From assembly GCF_004361855.1 (NCBI RefSeq), contig NZ_SNWQ01000006.1, positions 248,001 to 312,000 of the forward strand: a stretch of DNA of 64,000 nt. Reading direction: 5' to 3'. Source of the stretch: Kribbella caucasensis (GTDB taxonomy: Bacteria > Actinomycetota > Actinomycetes > Propionibacteriales > Kribbellaceae). The notes beneath the pieces were generated by a model. That model did no database searches. It was not told the origin of the DNA and was given only the letters and a program-made list of their open reading frames with translations. How positions within the stretch are numbered: position 1 is the stretch's first letter; each line of letters begins with the position of its first letter. The position numbers and the translations under genes are program-made. Shown piece by piece: positions 34,012 to 44,385 of the stretch.

Positions 34012-34451
34012 CGTCGCTTTCCGAGGCTGCCCAGGGCGATGAACGCCCACGGAATCAGCAACCAGACCGGCCAGAAGTACGGCCAGTGGCCACCGCTGCC
34101 GAGCCCGATCACGAACCAGATCACCACGTTGATCAGCACAACGCCGGTGAAACCGCCGATCGCCTGCCGGGCGTTCGGCTCGTTCTGCTTCTTGCGCTCC
34201 GGGAACTGCCCCGGCTCGGGCGCCGGCTTGGCGTCCTTCACCACTTCAGGCGTCGAGTACGTCCTGGCCGGCGGCAGATCGCGCACCAGGGGTTCCAGCT
34301 CACCGTAGGTCTGCACGGAGTAGAGCTGGTCGAGCCGGGAGGTGAACTCCGGCTGGTCCAGCCGCCCGTCGGCGAAGGCGTCCCGCAACCGGCCGGCGAT
34401 CTTGTCCCGGTCGGCCTCGGTGAACCGCTGGTGAGGCTGGTACTGAGGCAT
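34008..34451 (-). CDS. DUF1707 domain protein with two membrane helices
   Basis: A 147-residue protein. The N-terminal DUF1707 domain (residues about 8-60: FTEADRDKIAGRLRDAFADG, RLDQPEFTSRLDQLYSVQTY, GELEPLVRDLP) is a small helical domain common in actinobacteria, followed by a Pro/Glu-rich linker and a C-terminal two-helix membrane part (GVVLINVVIWFVIGLG, WPVWLLIPWAFIALGSLG). It is coupled to the next membrane protein. The domain's role is not established. Confidence 0.85.
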   Translation of the reverse strand: MPQYQPHQRFTEADRDKIAGRLRDAFADGRLDQPEFTSRLDQLYSVQTYGELEPLVRDLPPARTYSTPEVVKDAKPAPEPGQFPERKKQNEPNARQAIGGFTGVVLINVVIWFVIGLGSGGHWPYFWPVWLLIPWAFIALGSLGKRR

Positions 34452-34511
34452 GTCTCAAGTGTGCCTCAGCCGAGGATCGCCGGTCGTCCCCCGATGGATG
34501 GACCCGGTTGA

Positions 34512-35336
34512 TCAGTCGGCGAGCGCGCCGCAGCTGACGCCGAGCTTCGCCAGCTCGGTCTCGCCGCCGTCCAGGGCGGTCAGCACCCAGCTGCCCTGCG
34601 GGGTCAGGGTGAAGCTGTGCTCGGTGTGGACCGCGGCCTTGCCGTCGTCGGTGACGACGGTCCAGTCGTCCTCGAGCGTGTGGTTGTCCTGCTTGCCCAG
34701 CGTGAGCATCGGCTCCACCGCGAGCGCCATCCCCTCGACCAGCTTCGGGCCACGTCCGGCCCGGCCCAGGTTCGGCACGTTCGGTGGCTGGTGCATCGCC
34801 GACCCGATGCCGTGCCCGACGAAGTCCTCGACGATCCCGTACGACGAGTTGGCGCGGACGTGGTTCTCGATCGCGGCCGAGATGTCGTACAGCCGGCCAC
34901 CGAGTTTCGCGGCGGCGAACCCACGCCACATCGACTCCTCGCAGACCCGGGCCAGGTCGAGCAATTCCTGATCCACCGTGCCGACCGGCACCGTGATCGC
35001 GGCGTCGCCGTGCCAGCCGTCGACGATCGCGCCACAGTCGATCGAGATGATGTCGCCGTCGGCGAGCACCCGGTCACCCGGGATGCCGTGCACGATCTCG
35101 GCGTTGACCGAGGCGCAGATCGAACCGGTGAACCCGTGGTAGCCCTTGAACGACGGGGTCGCGCCGGACGAGCGGATGTTGTCCTCGGCGATCGCGTCCA
35201 GCTCAGCGGTGCTGATCCCGGCCTTCACCTCGCCGCGGAGCAGTTCCAGCGTGCGGCCGACCACCAGGCCGGCCTTACGCATGGTCAGGATCTGCTCGCG
35301 GGTCTTGATCTCGATCCCGCGGTCCTTGAAGATCAT
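34512..35336 (-). CDS. map: Type I methionine aminopeptidase
   Basis: A 274-residue metalloenzyme that removes initiator methionine. The five metal ligands are visible: Asp in SIDCGAIVDG, Asp in WHGDAAI, His in VGHGIGSAMH, Glu in AVEPMLT and Glu in HTEHSFT. Length and order are normal. It follows adk by 15 bp in the secY-adk-map group. Confidence 0.97.
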   Translation of the reverse strand: MIFKDRGIEIKTREQILTMRKAGLVVGRTLELLRGEVKAGISTAELDAIAEDNIRSSGATPSFKGYHGFTGSICASVNAEIVHGIPGDRVLADGDIISIDCGAIVDGWHGDAAITVPVGTVDQELLDLARVCEESMWRGFAAAKLGGRLYDISAAIENHVRANSSYGIVEDFVGHGIGSAMHQPPNVPNLGRAGRGPKLVEGMALAVEPMLTLGKQDNHTLEDDWTVVTDDGKAAVHTEHSFTLTPQGSWVLTALDGGETELAKLGVSCGALAD

Positions 35337-35351
35337 CGAAACTCTGCTGGC

Positions 35352-35927
35352 CTACTCGTCGGTGACGGACTTCAGCAAGGTCAGCACACGTTCGCTGACC
35401 TCGTCGATCTCGCCGACGCCGTCCACCTCGACCAGGATGCCGCGCTGTGCGTACACCTGCAGCAACGGCTTGGTCTCGGCGGCGTACACGTCCTGCCGGT
35501 GCCGGATGACCTCTTCGGAGTCGTCCGTCCGGCCGTCGGTCCGGGCCCGCTTGAGCATCCGCTCGACCAGCACGTCGGTGTCGGCGATCAGCGCGACCAC
35601 GGCGTGCAGCTGGTGCCCGTGCTCGGCGAGGATCTCGTCCAGGGTGTCCACCTGCGGCAGGGTCCGCGGGTACCCGTCGAGCAGGAAGCCGTCGCCGGCG
35701 TCCGCCTCGGAGAGCCGGTCGCGGACCATCGCGTTGGTGATCTCGTCGGGGACGTAGTTGCCCGCGTCCATGTACCGCTTCGCCTCGAGACCCAGCTCGG
35801 TCTCTTCCTTGACGTTCTGCCGGAAAATGTCGCCGGTGGACACGGCCGGGATCCCGAGACGCTCCGCAAGCACCTTTGCCTGCGTGCCCTTACCGGCCCC
35901 GGGCGGACCCATCAGCAACATTCTCAT
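35352..35927 (-). CDS. adk: Adenylate kinase
   Basis: A 191-residue short-form adenylate kinase balancing ATP, ADP and AMP. The P-loop GPPGAGKGT is at residues 7-15, the AMP site is [12 protein letters not shown] and [10 protein letters not shown], and the lid is the short type without a zinc domain ([17 protein letters not shown]). Its ATG overlaps the secY stop (TGATG), so translation is coupled. Confidence 0.97.
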   Translation of the reverse strand: MRMLLMGPPGAGKGTQAKVLAERLGIPAVSTGDIFRQNVKEETELGLEAKRYMDAGNYVPDEITNAMVRDRLSEADAGDGFLLDGYPRTLPQVDTLDEILAEHGHQLHAVVALIADTDVLVERMLKRARTDGRTDDSEEVIRHRQDVYAAETKPLLQVYAQRGILVEVDGVGEIDEVSERVLTLLKSVTDE

Positions 35928-37228
35928 CAGCGCAAGAACCCTTCGTAGTTACGCTGCTGCAACTGGCTCTCGATCTGCTTCACCGTGTCCAGTCCGACGC
36001 CGACCATGATCAGGATCGACGTACCACCGAACGGGAAGTTCTGGCTGGCGTTCAAGAGCACCAGCGCGACCAACGGGATCATCGAGATCACCGCGAGGTA
36101 GATCGCGCCCGGCAACGTGATACGGGACAGGACGTAGGAGAGGTACTCCTCGGTCGGCCGGCCCGCCCGGATTCCGGGGATGAAGCCGCCGTACTTCTTC
36201 ATGTTGTCTGCAACTTCCTTCGGGTTGAAGGTAATCGAGACATAGAAGTACGTGAAGAAGATGATCAGGGCGACATACGTCACCATGTAGATCGGGTGAT
36301 CGCCCTTGACCAGGTTGCCCTGGATCCAGATCGCCCACTTCTCGTCCTGACGGAACTGGCTGACCAGTACGGGCAGGTACATCAGGCTGGAGGCGAAGAT
36401 GACCGGGATCACACCGGCCTGGTTCACCTTCAGCGGGATGTAGGTCGACGTACCGCCGAACATCTTCCGGCCGACCATCCGTTTGGCGTACTGCACCGGG
36501 ATCCGGCGCTGGGCCTGCTCGATGAAGATGACCGCGGCCATGATCACCAACCCGATGACGAGCACCACGACGAAGGTCGCGAGGCCGTTCTGCTTGCGGA
36601 TGCTCCACAGCTGGGACGGGAAGGTCGCCACGATCTGGGTGAAGATCAGGATCGACATGCCGTTGCCGACGCCGCGGTCGGTGATCAGCTCACCGAGCCA
36701 CATCACCACACCCGTACCGGCGGTCATGGTGAGCACCATCACAACGACCGGGAACCAGCTGTCGTCGTGCAGCAGCGGCTCGTTGCAGCCCTGGAACAGC
36801 CGGCCGGGGGTGCGGGCGAGCGCGACGAACGCGGTCGCCTGCAGGATCGCCAGGCCGACGGTCAGGAACCGGGTGTACTGGGTGATCTTGCCCTGGCCCG
36901 CCTGGCCTTCCTTCTTCAGCGACTCCAGCCGCGGGATGACCACGGTGAGCAGCTGCAGGATGATGCTGGCGGTGATGTACGGCATGATGCCGAGCGCGAA
37001 GATCGCGAGCTGCAGCAGCGCGCCGCCGGAGAACAGGTTGATCAGGTTGTAGAGGTTCGCGTTCGCTCCGGACGTCGCCTGGTTCAGGCAGACGTCAAGC
37101 GACCTGACGTTGACGCCGGGCGCCGGAACGACCGAGCCGATCCGGAAGATCACGACGATGAAGAGCACGAACAAGATCTTCCGGCGCAGGTCCGGAGTCT
37201 TGAACGCGTTGGCAAAGGCGCCTAACAC
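35927..37228 (-). CDS. secY: Protein translocase subunit SecY
   Basis: A 433-residue integral membrane protein with ten helices forming the Sec channel. Landmarks are [19 protein letters not shown] at helix 1, the plug region, [13 protein letters not shown], and cytoplasmic loops with [12 protein letters not shown] and [20 protein letters not shown] 37228, after GGGAGGACAGG, fits the family N-terminus; a TTG five codons upstream is less likely. It is separated from rplO by a 135-bp gap with a large inverted repeat. Confidence 0.96.
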   Translation of the reverse strand: MLGAFANAFKTPDLRRKILFVLFIVVIFRIGSVVPAPGVNVRSLDVCLNQATSGANANLYNLINLFSGGALLQLAIFALGIMPYITASIILQLLTVVIPRLESLKKEGQAGQGKITQYTRFLTVGLAILQATAFVALARTPGRLFQGCNEPLLHDDSWFPVVVMVLTMTAGTGVVMWLGELITDRGVGNGMSILIFTQIVATFPSQLWSIRKQNGLATFVVVLVIGLVIMAAVIFIEQAQRRIPVQYAKRMVGRKMFGGTSTYIPLKVNQAGVIPVIFASSLMYLPVLVSQFRQDEKWAIWIQGNLVKGDHPIYMVTYVALIIFFTYFYVSITFNPKEVADNMKKYGGFIPGIRAGRPTEEYLSYVLSRITLPGAIYLAVISMIPLVALVLLNASQNFPFGGTSILIMVGVGLDTVKQIESQLQQRNYEGFLR

Positions 37229-37299
37229 CCTGTCCTCCCACAAGTATCCACTGCCCGGTCAGGGCAGGGGCCTAGCAAAGCAGCCGGGCATGAGACGAA

Positions 37300-37360
37300 C
37301 CAGGGCTCGTCCGAAACTCCAGCGTGACAATAACAAACGCCGGCTTCGCACGAGCCCTGG
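37300..37360 (-). other. Long-range inverted repeat between rplO and secY
   Basis: CCAGGGCTCGT (37300-37310) pairs perfectly with ACGAGCCCTGG (37350-37360) across a 39-base loop containing an AT-rich patch. It begins three bases after the rplO stop and may mark the end of the spc ribosomal message or protect RNA ends before secY. Confidence 0.5.
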
Positions 37361-37363
37361 CAC

Positions 37364-37804
37364 TCACACCTCGGTGGTCGTCCCTCCGGCCGCCGCGATC
37401 TTCTCCTTGGCGGACTTCGAGAACTTGTGTGCCGAGACCTGCAGTGCCACGGTCAGTTCGCCGTCACCCAGCACCTTCACCGGGTGACCGTTACGGACCG
37501 CGCCCTTGGCGACCAGCTCGGTCACGCCGACCTCGCCGCCCTCGGGAAACAGCTGTCCGAGCTTGTCCAGGTTAACGACCTGGAACTCCACTCGGTTCCT
37601 GCTCTTGAAGCCCTTCAGCTTCGGCAGCCGCATGTGCAGCGGCATCTGGCCACCCTCGAAGTACTCGGGGATGTTGTTGCGGGCCTTCGATCCCTTGGTA
37701 CCGCGGCCGGCGGTCTTGCCCTTGCTGCCCTCACCACGACCCACCCGGGTCTTGGCGGTCTTGGCGCCGGGCGCCGGACGCAGGTGATGAACCTTGAGCG
37801 CCAT
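37364..37804 (-). CDS. rplO: 50S ribosomal protein L15
   Basis: A 146-residue L15. The Gly/Lys-rich N-terminus ([35 protein letters not shown]) is followed by [20 protein letters not shown] and the C-terminal domain. ATG 37804 gives normal length. It is one base from rpmD. Confidence 0.97.
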   Translation of the reverse strand: MALKVHHLRPAPGAKTAKTRVGRGEGSKGKTAGRGTKGSKARNNIPEYFEGGQMPLHMRLPKLKGFKSRNRVEFQVVNLDKLGQLFPEGGEVGVTELVAKGAVRNGHPVKVLGDGELTVALQVSAHKFSKSAKEKIAAAGGTTTEV

Positions 37805-37805
37805 G

Positions 37806-37988
37806 TCAGTCAACCTCTTCGACGGTGATGAGGTGGCGAACCGTACGCACCATGCCGCGGATCTCGGGACGGTCGTCGTGAACGGCGACATCGCCGATCC
37901 GCTTCACGCCCAGCGTCCGCAGCGTGTCGCGCTGGTTCTGCTTGCCACCGATGCCGGAACGGGTCTGGGTCACCTTCAGGCGTGCCAT
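37806..37988 (-). CDS. rpmD: 50S ribosomal protein L30
   Basis: A 60-residue L30 read from ATG 37988: [40 protein letters not shown], then the C-terminal helix. Its ATG overlaps the rpsE stop (TGATG), so the two are translationally coupled. Confidence 0.97.
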   Translation of the reverse strand: MARLKVTQTRSGIGGKQNQRDTLRTLGVKRIGDVAVHDDRPEIRGMVRTVRHLITVEEVD

Positions 37989-38587
37989 CAGGAAGCCGCC
38001 TCCGCCCGCGCCTTCAGCAGCGCCGCCGGAGCGACGTGCTCGACCGGCAGGCCACGGCGCGCGGCCACGGCCTCCGGGGTCTCCAGGCTGCGCAGCGCCT
38101 CGACGGTGGCGTGAACCACGTTGATGGCGTTGGACGAGCCCAGCGACTTGCTCAGGATGTCGTGGATGCCGGCGCATTCCAGCACCGCACGCGCCGAGCC
38201 ACCCGCGATCACACCGGTACCAGGAGCAGCCGGACGCAGCATCACGACGCCTGCGGCCTTCTCACCCTGGACCGGGTGCGGGATGGTGCCCTGAATCCTG
38301 GGCACCTTGAAGAACGACTTCTTGGCCTCCTCGACACCCTTGGCGATCGCCGCGGGCACCTCCTTGGCCTTTCCATAACCCACACCGACGGTGCCTTCAC
38401 CGTCGCCGACGACCACGAGGGCGGTGAAGCTGAAGCGACGACCACCCTTCACGACCTTGGCGACACGGTTGATGGCTACCACGCGCTCGATGTAGGCGGT
38501 CTTGTCAGCTGCCGCACCACGACCACCGTCGCGGTTACGGCGCTCACCACCGGCGCCGCCTCCGCGACGCTGCTGGCCTCCGCTCAT
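37988..38587 (-). CDS. rpsE: 30S ribosomal protein S5 with Gly/Arg-rich N-terminus
   Basis: A 199-residue S5 involved in decoding fidelity. The first 28 residues are Gly/Arg/Gln-rich ([20 protein letters not shown]); the conserved domain follows ([60 protein letters not shown]). It lies between rplR and rpmD in the spc operon. Confidence 0.97.
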   Translation of the reverse strand: MSGGQQRRGGGAGGERRNRDGGRGAAADKTAYIERVVAINRVAKVVKGGRRFSFTALVVVGDGEGTVGVGYGKAKEVPAAIAKGVEEAKKSFFKVPRIQGTIPHPVQGEKAAGVVMLRPAAPGTGVIAGGSARAVLECAGIHDILSKSLGSSNAINVVHATVEALRSLETPEAVAARRGLPVEHVAPAALLKARAEAAS

Positions 38588-38617
38588 TTCGAACTACCTC
38601 TTCCCTTTGTGTCGCCG

Positions 38618-39001
38618 TCAGAAGCCGAGGCCGCCCTCACGGGCGGCGTCGGCCAGGGCCGCGATGCGGCCGTGGTACTTGTTTCCGGCCCGGTCGAACA
38701 CGACCGAGTCGATCCCGGCGGCCTTGGCCCGGTCGGCCAGCAGGCCGCCCACGGTCTTGGCCTTGTCGGTCTTGTTCGCCTCCGCGCCGCGCAGGTCCGC
38801 CTCCATGGTGGAGGCCGACACCAGCGTCACGCCGGCTACGTCGTCGATGACCTGAGCGAACAGGTGCTTGGACGACTTGCTGACGACCAGCCGCGGCCGC
38901 TCGGCGGTGCCGTTGATCTTCTTCCGGACGCGGATCTGCCGGCGCAACCGGGACGCGCTCTTCTTCGCCGAGTGCTTGTTGGGTCGCAATGCGATCGCCA
39001 T
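38618..39001 (-). CDS. rplR: 50S ribosomal protein L18
   Basis: A 127-residue 5S rRNA-binding protein. The basic N-terminal extension ([20 protein letters not shown]) precedes [20 protein letters not shown] and the C-terminal [20 protein letters not shown]. It is two bases from rplF. Confidence 0.97.
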   Translation of the reverse strand: MAIALRPNKHSAKKSASRLRRQIRVRKKINGTAERPRLVVSKSSKHLFAQVIDDVAGVTLVSASTMEADLRGAEANKTDKAKTVGGLLADRAKAAGIDSVVFDRAGNKYHGRIAALADAAREGGLGF

Positions 39002-39003
39002 GG

Positions 39004-39546
39004 TTACTTACCAGCCTTTCCGACCTTGCGGCGCACCTGCTCGCCCGCGTAGCGCACACCCTTGCCCTTGTACGGCTCGGGCTTGCGCAGCTTGCGGATG
39101 TTGGCGGCGACCTCACCGACCGACTGCTTGTCGATCCCCTGGACCGAGAACCGGGTCGGCGCCTCCACCGCGAAGGTGACGCCTTCCGGCGCGTCCACGG
39201 TGATGGTGTGGCTGTACCCGAGCGAGAACTCCAGCTGGGTCGGGCCCTTGGCGATGACCCGGTAACCGACGCCGACGATCTCGAGCTTCTTCTCGTAGCC
39301 TGCCGTCACGCCGGTCACCAGGTTGGCGATCAGGGTGCGGGACAGACCGTGCAGTTCCTTGCTCTTGCGCTGGTCGTCCGGACGGGTGACGGCGATGGTG
39401 CCGTCCTCTTCCCGGTTGACCGCGATGGGCTCAGCCACGACGTGCGAGAGCTGACCCTTGGGACCCTTGACGGTGACCGTCTGGCCGTCGATCGTGACGT
39501 CGACGCCGGACGGGACCGTGACCGGGAGCTTACCGATGCGAGACAT
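39004..39546 (-). CDS. rplF: 50S ribosomal protein L6
   Basis: A 180-residue L6 near the sarcin-ricin loop. It has the duplicated alpha/beta domains, [20 protein letters not shown] at the N-terminus and the C-terminal signature [14 protein letters not shown]. It follows rpsH after 27 bp. Confidence 0.97.
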   Translation of the reverse strand: MSRIGKLPVTVPSGVDVTIDGQTVTVKGPKGQLSHVVAEPIAVNREEDGTIAVTRPDDQRKSKELHGLSRTLIANLVTGVTAGYEKKLEIVGVGYRVIAKGPTQLEFSLGYSHTITVDAPEGVTFAVEAPTRFSVQGIDKQSVGEVAANIRKLRKPEPYKGKGVRYAGEQVRRKVGKAGK

Positions 39547-39573
39547 GAATTTGGTCCTCCTTCCGGTTCTTCG

Positions 39574-39981
39574 TCACCAGACGTAGGCGAGGACTTCCCC
39601 GCCGACGCCCTTGTTCTTGGCCTGCCGGTCGGTCAGCAGGCCCTGTGACGTGGAGATGATCGCCACGCCCAGGCCGCCGAGCACCTTCGGCAGATTGGTC
39701 GACTTCGCGTAGACCCGCAGACCCGGCTTGCTGATCCGGCGGACGCCCGCGATGGAGCGCTCCCGGGTCGGGCCGAACTTGAGGTCCACGATCAGGGTCT
39801 TGCCGACGGCGCCCTCCTTGGGCTCCTCCACCTTGTAGGAGGAGATGTAGCCCTCCTGCTGGAGGATGTCGGCGATGCCCTGCTTGATCTTGCTGTACGG
39901 CATCGAGGTCGACTCGTGGTACGCCTGGTTGGCGTTGCGCAGACGCGTCAGCATGTCTGCGATCGGGTCGGTCATCGTCAT
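39574..39981 (-). CDS. rpsH: 30S ribosomal protein S8
   Basis: A 135-residue primary-binding 16S rRNA protein. Landmarks are [20 protein letters not shown] at the N-terminus and the C-terminal [20 protein letters not shown] followed by GGEVLAYVW. The 91 bp separating it from rpsN show no gene. Confidence 0.97.
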   Translation of the reverse strand: MTMTDPIADMLTRLRNANQAYHESTSMPYSKIKQGIADILQQEGYISSYKVEEPKEGAVGKTLIVDLKFGPTRERSIAGVRRISKPGLRVYAKSTNLPKVLGGLGVAIISTSQGLLTDRQAKNKGVGGEVLAYVW

Positions 39982-40072
39982 GGCCTGGGGCCTCTTTCCC
40001 GCCGCGGTTTCGCCACTCGGCGACCTGCGGTGACTAGATGGTGAATGGAGAAAAGATCAGAGGAGGAGACGG

Positions 40073-40258
40073 TCACCAGCTGGACTTGGTGACACCGGGC
40101 AGCTCGCCCCGGTGCGCCATCTCGCGCAGGCAGATCCGGCACAGGCCGAACTTGCGGAAGACGGCCTTGGGCCGGCCGCAGCGCTGGCAGCGCGTGTAGC
40201 CGCGCACCGCGAACTTCGGCTTCCGGGCCTGCTTGACCTTGAGTGCTGTCTTCGCCAC
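40073..40258 (-). CDS. rpsN: 30S ribosomal protein S14, zinc type
   Basis: A 61-residue type Z S14. Two Cys pairs, C-Q-R-C near 24-27 and C-R-I-C near 40-43, bind zinc. The C-terminus reads [13 protein letters not shown]. Zinc-independent long S14 copies are often encoded elsewhere in such genomes and expressed in zinc limitation; none is here. It is one base from rplE. Confidence 0.97.
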   Translation of the reverse strand: MAKTALKVKQARKPKFAVRGYTRCQRCGRPKAVFRKFGLCRICLREMAHRGELPGVTKSSW

Positions 40259-40259
40259 G

Positions 40260-40832
40260 TCAGTTCTCCTTGAACGGGAAGCCGAGCTGCTTGAGCAGCG
40301 CCCGCCCCTCGTCGTCGTTCTTGGCGGTGGTCACCACGGTGATGTCCATACCGCGAACCCGGTCGATCCGGTCCTGGTTGATCTCGTGGAACATCACCTG
40401 CTCGGTCAGACCGAAGGTGTAGTTCCCGTTGCCGTCGAACTGCTTCGGCGACAGGCCGCGGAAGTCGCGGATCCGGGGCAGCGCGAGCGCCAGCAGCCGG
40501 TCCAGGAACTCCCACATCCGGTCACCGCGCAGCGTCACGTGGGCGCCGATCGGCATCCCCTCGCGCAGCTTGAACTGCGCGATCGACTTGCGGGCCTTGG
40601 TCACCTGCGGCTTCTGGCCGGTGATCGCGGCCAGGTCCTTGACCGCGCCGTCGATCAGCTTCGAGTCGCGAGCCGCCTCGCCGACGCCCATGTTCACCAC
40701 GATCTTGGTGAGGCCGGGCACCTGCATGACGTTCTCGAACCGGAACTGCTCCTGCAGCTGGCCGACGATCTCTTCGCGGTACTTGGTCTTCAGCCGGGGC
40801 TGCACCTTCGCCTCGGTAACTGCGGTGGTCAT
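40260..40832 (-). CDS. rplE: 50S ribosomal protein L5
   Basis: A 190-residue 5S rRNA-binding protein. Landmarks are [60 protein letters not shown] and DIRGM-type ending [20 protein letters not shown]. It overlaps rplX by one base. Confidence 0.97.
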   Translation of the reverse strand: MTTAVTEAKVQPRLKTKYREEIVGQLQEQFRFENVMQVPGLTKIVVNMGVGEAARDSKLIDGAVKDLAAITGQKPQVTKARKSIAQFKLREGMPIGAHVTLRGDRMWEFLDRLLALALPRIRDFRGLSPKQFDGNGNYTFGLTEQVMFHEINQDRIDRVRGMDITVVTTAKNDDEGRALLKQLGFPFKEN

Positions 40833-41227
40833 CAGATCTCCTCGCCGGTACGCCGCGCGATCCGGACGCTCCGGAAACCGGTGTACGTCGAGCCGTCGGG
40901 GCGCCGCTTCTGCACCTCGACGCGGTTGTAGCCGACGCGGGTGGTCACCTTCTGCTTCTTGCCGTCCTTCTCGACCTCGACCAGAAGCATCACGTTGGAG
41001 ACGTGGATCGGGGCTTCCTGGGTGACGATGCCACCCGTGGTGCCGCCGCGCTGGGCCTGCTGCACCTTGGTGTGCTTCTTGACCCGGTTCACGCCCTCGA
41101 CGATGACCTTCTCGGCATCCGGCAGGACCTGAATGATCTTGCCCTCGAGACCCTTGGACTTGCCGGCGACCACGCGGACGAGGTCACCCTTCTTCACGTG
41201 CAGCTTGCGCTGCGACTCGGTTGCCAT
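40832..41227 (-). CDS. rplX: 50S ribosomal protein L24
   Basis: A 131-residue L24, an early-assembly protein with an N-terminal KOW motif ([40 protein letters not shown]). The C-terminus is basic. It is one base from rplN and overlaps rplE by one base. Confidence 0.97.
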   Translation of the reverse strand: MATESQRKLHVKKGDLVRVVAGKSKGLEGKIIQVLPDAEKVIVEGVNRVKKHTKVQQAQRGGTTGGIVTQEAPIHVSNVMLLVEVEKDGKKQKVTTRVGYNRVEVQKRRPDGSTYTGFRSVRIARRTGEEI

Positions 41228-41228
41228 G

Positions 41229-41597
41229 TCAGAGCACCTCCGGGGCGAGCGAGATGATCTTCATGAACCGCTTCTCCCGCAGCTCCCGCCCGACCGGGCC
41301 GAAGATACGGGTACCACGCGGCTCACCATCGGCCTTGAGGATGACGGCGGCGTTCTCGTCGAAGCGGATGTAGGAGCCGTCCGGACGCCGGCGCTCCTTC
41401 ACGGTCCGCACGACGACGGCCTTGACGACGTCACCCTTCTTGACGCCACCGCCCGGGATCGCGTCCTTGACGGTGGCGACGATCGTGTCGCCGACACCGG
41501 CGTAGCGCCGACCGGAGCCGCCGAGAACGCGGATGCAGAGAATCTCCTTCGCACCCGTGTTGTCGGCGACCTTCAGTCGCGACTCCTGCTGGATCAT
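41229..41597 (-). CDS. rplN: 50S ribosomal protein L14
   Basis: A 122-residue L14 at the subunit interface. [20 protein letters not shown] at the N-terminus, and [20 protein letters not shown] with [20 protein letters not shown] at the C-terminus, are canonical. It is separated from rpsQ by 96 bp without a gene. Confidence 0.97.
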   Translation of the reverse strand: MIQQESRLKVADNTGAKEILCIRVLGGSGRRYAGVGDTIVATVKDAIPGGGVKKGDVVKAVVVRTVKERRRPDGSYIRFDENAAVILKADGEPRGTRIFGPVGRELREKRFMKIISLAPEVL

Positions 41598-41693
41598 CTG
41601 TTGATCTCCTGGTTGTCTCGCTGGTTCTCACTTCCGTGAGCCTTGCGGAACGAATGATTTCGTATGGGGTACAGCTGGGCGTTGCCCCGGGGA

Positions 41694-41996
41694 CTACTTG
41701 GCCTTCTCGAGGATCTCCACGACGCGCCAGCGCTTGGTCGCCGACAGCGGCCGGGTCTCCATCAGCCGCACGAGGTCGCCGATACCGGCGGCGTTCTGCT
41801 CGTCATGGGCCTTGAGCTTGCTGGTGCGGCGGATGACCTTGCCGTACAGCTTGTGCTTGACCCGGTCCTCGACCTCGACGGTGACGGTCTTGTCCATCTT
41901 GTCGCTCAGCACGCGACCCTCACGGGTCTTGCGGCGGCCTCGCGCCTCGGTGGCGGTCGTGGTCACGGTCTCGTCCTTCGCTACGTTCTCGGTCAT
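41694..41996 (-). CDS. rpsQ: 30S ribosomal protein S17
   Basis: A 100-residue OB-fold protein. A 22-residue Thr/Glu-rich N-terminal extension ([18 protein letters not shown]) precedes the conserved [20 protein letters not shown] and the C-terminal [20 protein letters not shown]. It overlaps rpmC by 4 bp. Confidence 0.97.
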   Translation of the reverse strand: MTENVAKDETVTTTATEARGRRKTREGRVLSDKMDKTVTVEVEDRVKHKLYGKVIRRTSKLKAHDEQNAAGIGDLVRLMETRPLSATKRWRVVEILEKAK

Positions 41997-42310
41997 GCCT
42001 TGCTCCCGGCCTTCGTGCTGCTGTCGTCCGCGGTCTCCTCGGCCTCGGCCTCAACCTCGGCCGGGGTCTCGTCGGCCGTGGCGGCGGCCGGGCCGTCCAC
42101 ATCTTCGGTGATGCCGAGCGCACGCTCGGTCAGCACCGTGTAGATGCGGGCGATGTCCTTGCGGACGGCGCGCAGCCGGCCGTGGGACTCCAGCTGACCC
42201 GTGGCAGCCTGGAACCGGAGGTTGAACAACTCCTCCTTGGCGTTGTCGAGCTTTTCCAGCAGCTCGCCCCGGCCCAGGTTCCGCAGCTCGGCGGCGGTCA
42301 GGATAGCCAT
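41993..42310 (-). CDS. rpmC: 50S ribosomal protein L29 with acidic tail
   Basis: A 105-residue L29. The usual two-helix domain covers residues 1-68 ([52 protein letters not shown]). About 35 further residues form an Ala/Glu/Asp/Thr-rich acidic tail ([18 protein letters not shown]) not found in most L29 proteins. Overlaps with rplP and rpsQ couple translation. Confidence 0.96.
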   Translation of the reverse strand: MAILTAAELRNLGRGELLEKLDNAKEELFNLRFQAATGQLESHGRLRAVRKDIARIYTVLTERALGITEDVDGPAAATADETPAEVEAEAEETADDSSTKAGSKA

Positions 42311-42729
42311 CAGTTCTCACCTGCCTCTCGGGTGATGAAGCGGCACTTCATCGGCAACTTGTGGATCGCCCGGCGCATCGCCTCGCGGGCGACGTCCTCG
42401 GTCACACCGGACAGCTCGAACATGACGCGGCCGCGCTTGACGTTCGCGATCCACCACTCCGGCGAACCCTTACCGGAACCCATCCGGGTCTCGGCAGGCT
42501 TCTTGGTCAGCGGGCGGTCCGGGTAGATGTTGATCCAGACCTTTCCGCCACGCTTGATGTGCCGGGTCATCGCGATACGCGCCGACTCGATCTGCCGGTT
42601 GGTGACGTAGTGGCTCTCGATCGCCTGGATGCCGAAGTCACCGAACGCCAGCGTGGTGCCACCCTTGGCCGCGCCAGAGCGGCCCGGGTGGTGCTGCTTG
42701 CGGTGCTTGACCTTGCGGGGGATGAGCAT
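42310..42729 (-). CDS. rplP: 50S ribosomal protein L16
   Basis: A 139-residue L16 near the A-site t[23 protein letters not shown] at the N-terminus, [40 protein letters not shown] and the C-terminal [15 protein letters not shown] are canonical. Three bases separate it from rpsC. Confidence 0.97.
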   Translation of the reverse strand: MLIPRKVKHRKQHHPGRSGAAKGGTTLAFGDFGIQAIESHYVTNRQIESARIAMTRHIKRGGKVWINIYPDRPLTKKPAETRMGSGKGSPEWWIANVKRGRVMFELSGVTEDVAREAMRRAIHKLPMKCRFITREAGEN

Positions 42730-42732
42730 CGT

Positions 42733-43587
42733 TCAGCTCTCCGTTCCGGTCGTCTCGGCGGGCTTGTCGGCAGCCGGCGCCGGCGCCTCGGCCTTGGGGG
42801 CCTCGTTGCGCGCGCCACCGTCGCGACGGTCGTCGCGGCGGCCACCACGGTCGCCCCGATCGCCACGCTCGCCACCGCGGCCACCGCGGTCGTCCCGGCG
42901 GGCCGGGCGACGCTGCTGGGTGGCAGCCCGGGCGGCGGCCTGCGCCTCGCGCTCAGCGCGGGTGCCGGCGACGTCGCCCTTGTAGATCCAGACCTTCACG
43001 CCGATCCGGCCGAAGGTCGTACGGGCCTCGTAGAAGCCGTAGTCGATGTCCGCCCGGAGGGTGTGCAGCGGCACCCGGCCCTCGCGGTAGAACTCCGACC
43101 GGGACATCTCGGCGCCGCCGAGCCGGCCGGAGCACTGGATCCGGATGCCCAGGGCGCCGCCACGCATGGTGGTCTGCATCGCCTTGCGCATCGCGCGGCG
43201 GAACGCCACCCGGCCGGACAGCTGCTCGGCCACGCCCTGCGCGACCAGCTGAGCGTCGACCTCGGAGTTCTTCACCTCGAGGATGTTCAGCTGCACCTGC
43301 TTGCCGGTGAGCTCCTCCAGGCTGCCCCGGATCCGGTCCGCCTCGGCGCCGCGGCGACCGATCACGATGCCCGGACGGGCGGTGTGGATGTCGACCCGGA
43401 CGCGGTCACGGGTGCGCTCGATCTCCACTCGGGAGATCCCGGCGCGCTCCATGCCCTTGCTCAGCAGGCGGCGGATCTTGACGTCCTCGCCCACGTAGTC
43501 CTTGTACAGCTTGTCGGCGTACCACCGGCTCTTGTGGTCCGTGCTGATGCCGAGCCGGAACCCGTGCGGGTTTACCTTCTGGCCCAC
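42733..43587 (-). CDS. rpsC: 30S ribosomal protein S3 with Arg/Gly-rich tail
   Basis: A 284-residue S3 forming part of the mRNA entry channel. The N-terminus [20 protein letters not shown], the KH domain with [16 protein letters not shown], and the C-terminal domain [20 protein letters not shown] are standard. About 60 extra C-terminal residues are rich in Arg, Gly and Asp ([20 protein letters not shown]), then Ala/Pro/Glu. Its start overlaps the rplV stop by one base. Confidence 0.97.
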   Translation of the reverse strand: MGQKVNPHGFRLGISTDHKSRWYADKLYKDYVGEDVKIRRLLSKGMERAGISRVEIERTRDRVRVDIHTARPGIVIGRRGAEADRIRGSLEELTGKQVQLNILEVKNSEVDAQLVAQGVAEQLSGRVAFRRAMRKAMQTTMRGGALGIRIQCSGRLGGAEMSRSEFYREGRVPLHTLRADIDYGFYEARTTFGRIGVKVWIYKGDVAGTRAEREAQAAARAATQQRRPARRDDRGGRGGERGDRGDRGGRRDDRRDGGARNEAPKAEAPAPAADKPAETTGTES

Positions 43588-44039
43588 TAGCGGGTCCTAC
43601 CCTTCTTCTCAGCGGCCTTCTTCGCCGTGGCCGGCTTGGCCTCCTGCTCACGCGGGCCGACGACCACGGTGATGTGGCTGGTCCGCTTGTCGATCCGGGT
43701 GGCCCGGCCCTGGGCGCGGGGACGGTGACGCTTCAGCGTCGGCCCCTCGTCCACGAAGGCCTTCACCACGACCAGATCGTTCCGGCTCAGGTGCTCGGTA
43801 CCCTCCGCGTTCGCCGCGGCGCTGTCGACGACCTTGTACACGGTCGCGGCAGCGGCCTGCGGGGCGAACTTCAGAGTGGCGAGTGCGTCGTCGACGCCCA
43901 TGCCGCGCACCAGGTCGAGCACGCGACGCGCCTTCATCGGCGTCACGCGAACGAAGCGCGCGACCGCGAAGGCCCCGGGCTCGTCGCCCAGCAGGCTCTC
44001 GCGACGGGCACTGACGGCCCTACGCTCTTGAACGCTCAT
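43587..44039 (-). CDS. rplV: 50S ribosomal protein L22
   Basis: A 150-residue L22 lining the exit tunnel. Landmarks are [20 protein letters not shown] and, near the tunnel-loop hairpin, [20 protein letters not shown] with [11 protein letters not shown] after it. The C-terminus is a short Lys/Ala tail ([16 protein letters not shown]). The gene is followed leftward by rpsC. Confidence 0.97.
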   Translation of the reverse strand: MSVQERRAVSARRESLLGDEPGAFAVARFVRVTPMKARRVLDLVRGMGVDDALATLKFAPQAAAATVYKVVDSAAANAEGTEHLSRNDLVVVKAFVDEGPTLKRHRPRAQGRATRIDKRTSHITVVVGPREQEAKPATAKKAAEKKGRTR

Positions 44040-44088
44040 GATGTTCGAATCTCTCCGTAGGTTTGCTTCGCTTCGTCACCGACCGCGG

Positions 44089-44370
44089 TCAGCGACGCCG
44101 TGACTTCCGGTCGTCCTTCTCGTGACCCTTGAACGTCCGGGTCGGGGCGAACTCGCCGAGCTTGTGCCCGACCATCGCGTCCGTCACGAACACCGGCACG
44201 TGCTTGCGGCCGTCGTGCACCGCCAGCGTGTGGCCGATCATGTCCGGCACGATCATCGATCGGCGGGACCAGGTCTTGATGACGTTCTTGGTGCCCTTTT
44301 CGTTCTGCACCTCCACCTTCTTCATCAGGTGGTGGTCGACGAACGGGCCCTTCTTGAGGCTGCGTGGCAT
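44089..44370 (-). CDS. rpsS: 30S ribosomal protein S19
   Basis: A 93-residue S19 of the subunit head. [40 protein letters not shown] and [20 protein letters not shown] are canonical. It lies 15 bp after rplB. Confidence 0.97.
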   Translation of the reverse strand: MPRSLKKGPFVDHHLMKKVEVQNEKGTKNVIKTWSRRSMIVPDMIGHTLAVHDGRKHVPVFVTDAMVGHKLGEFAPTRTFKGHEKDDRKSRRR

Positions 44371-44385
44371 CTGTCCGGCTCCCTA

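Noticed and set aside
42736-42910. Repeat-rich DNA at the end of rpsC
   Set aside because: It is in frame and encodes the Arg/Gly/Asp-rich S3 tail, so it is coding low complexity rather than a separate repeat element.
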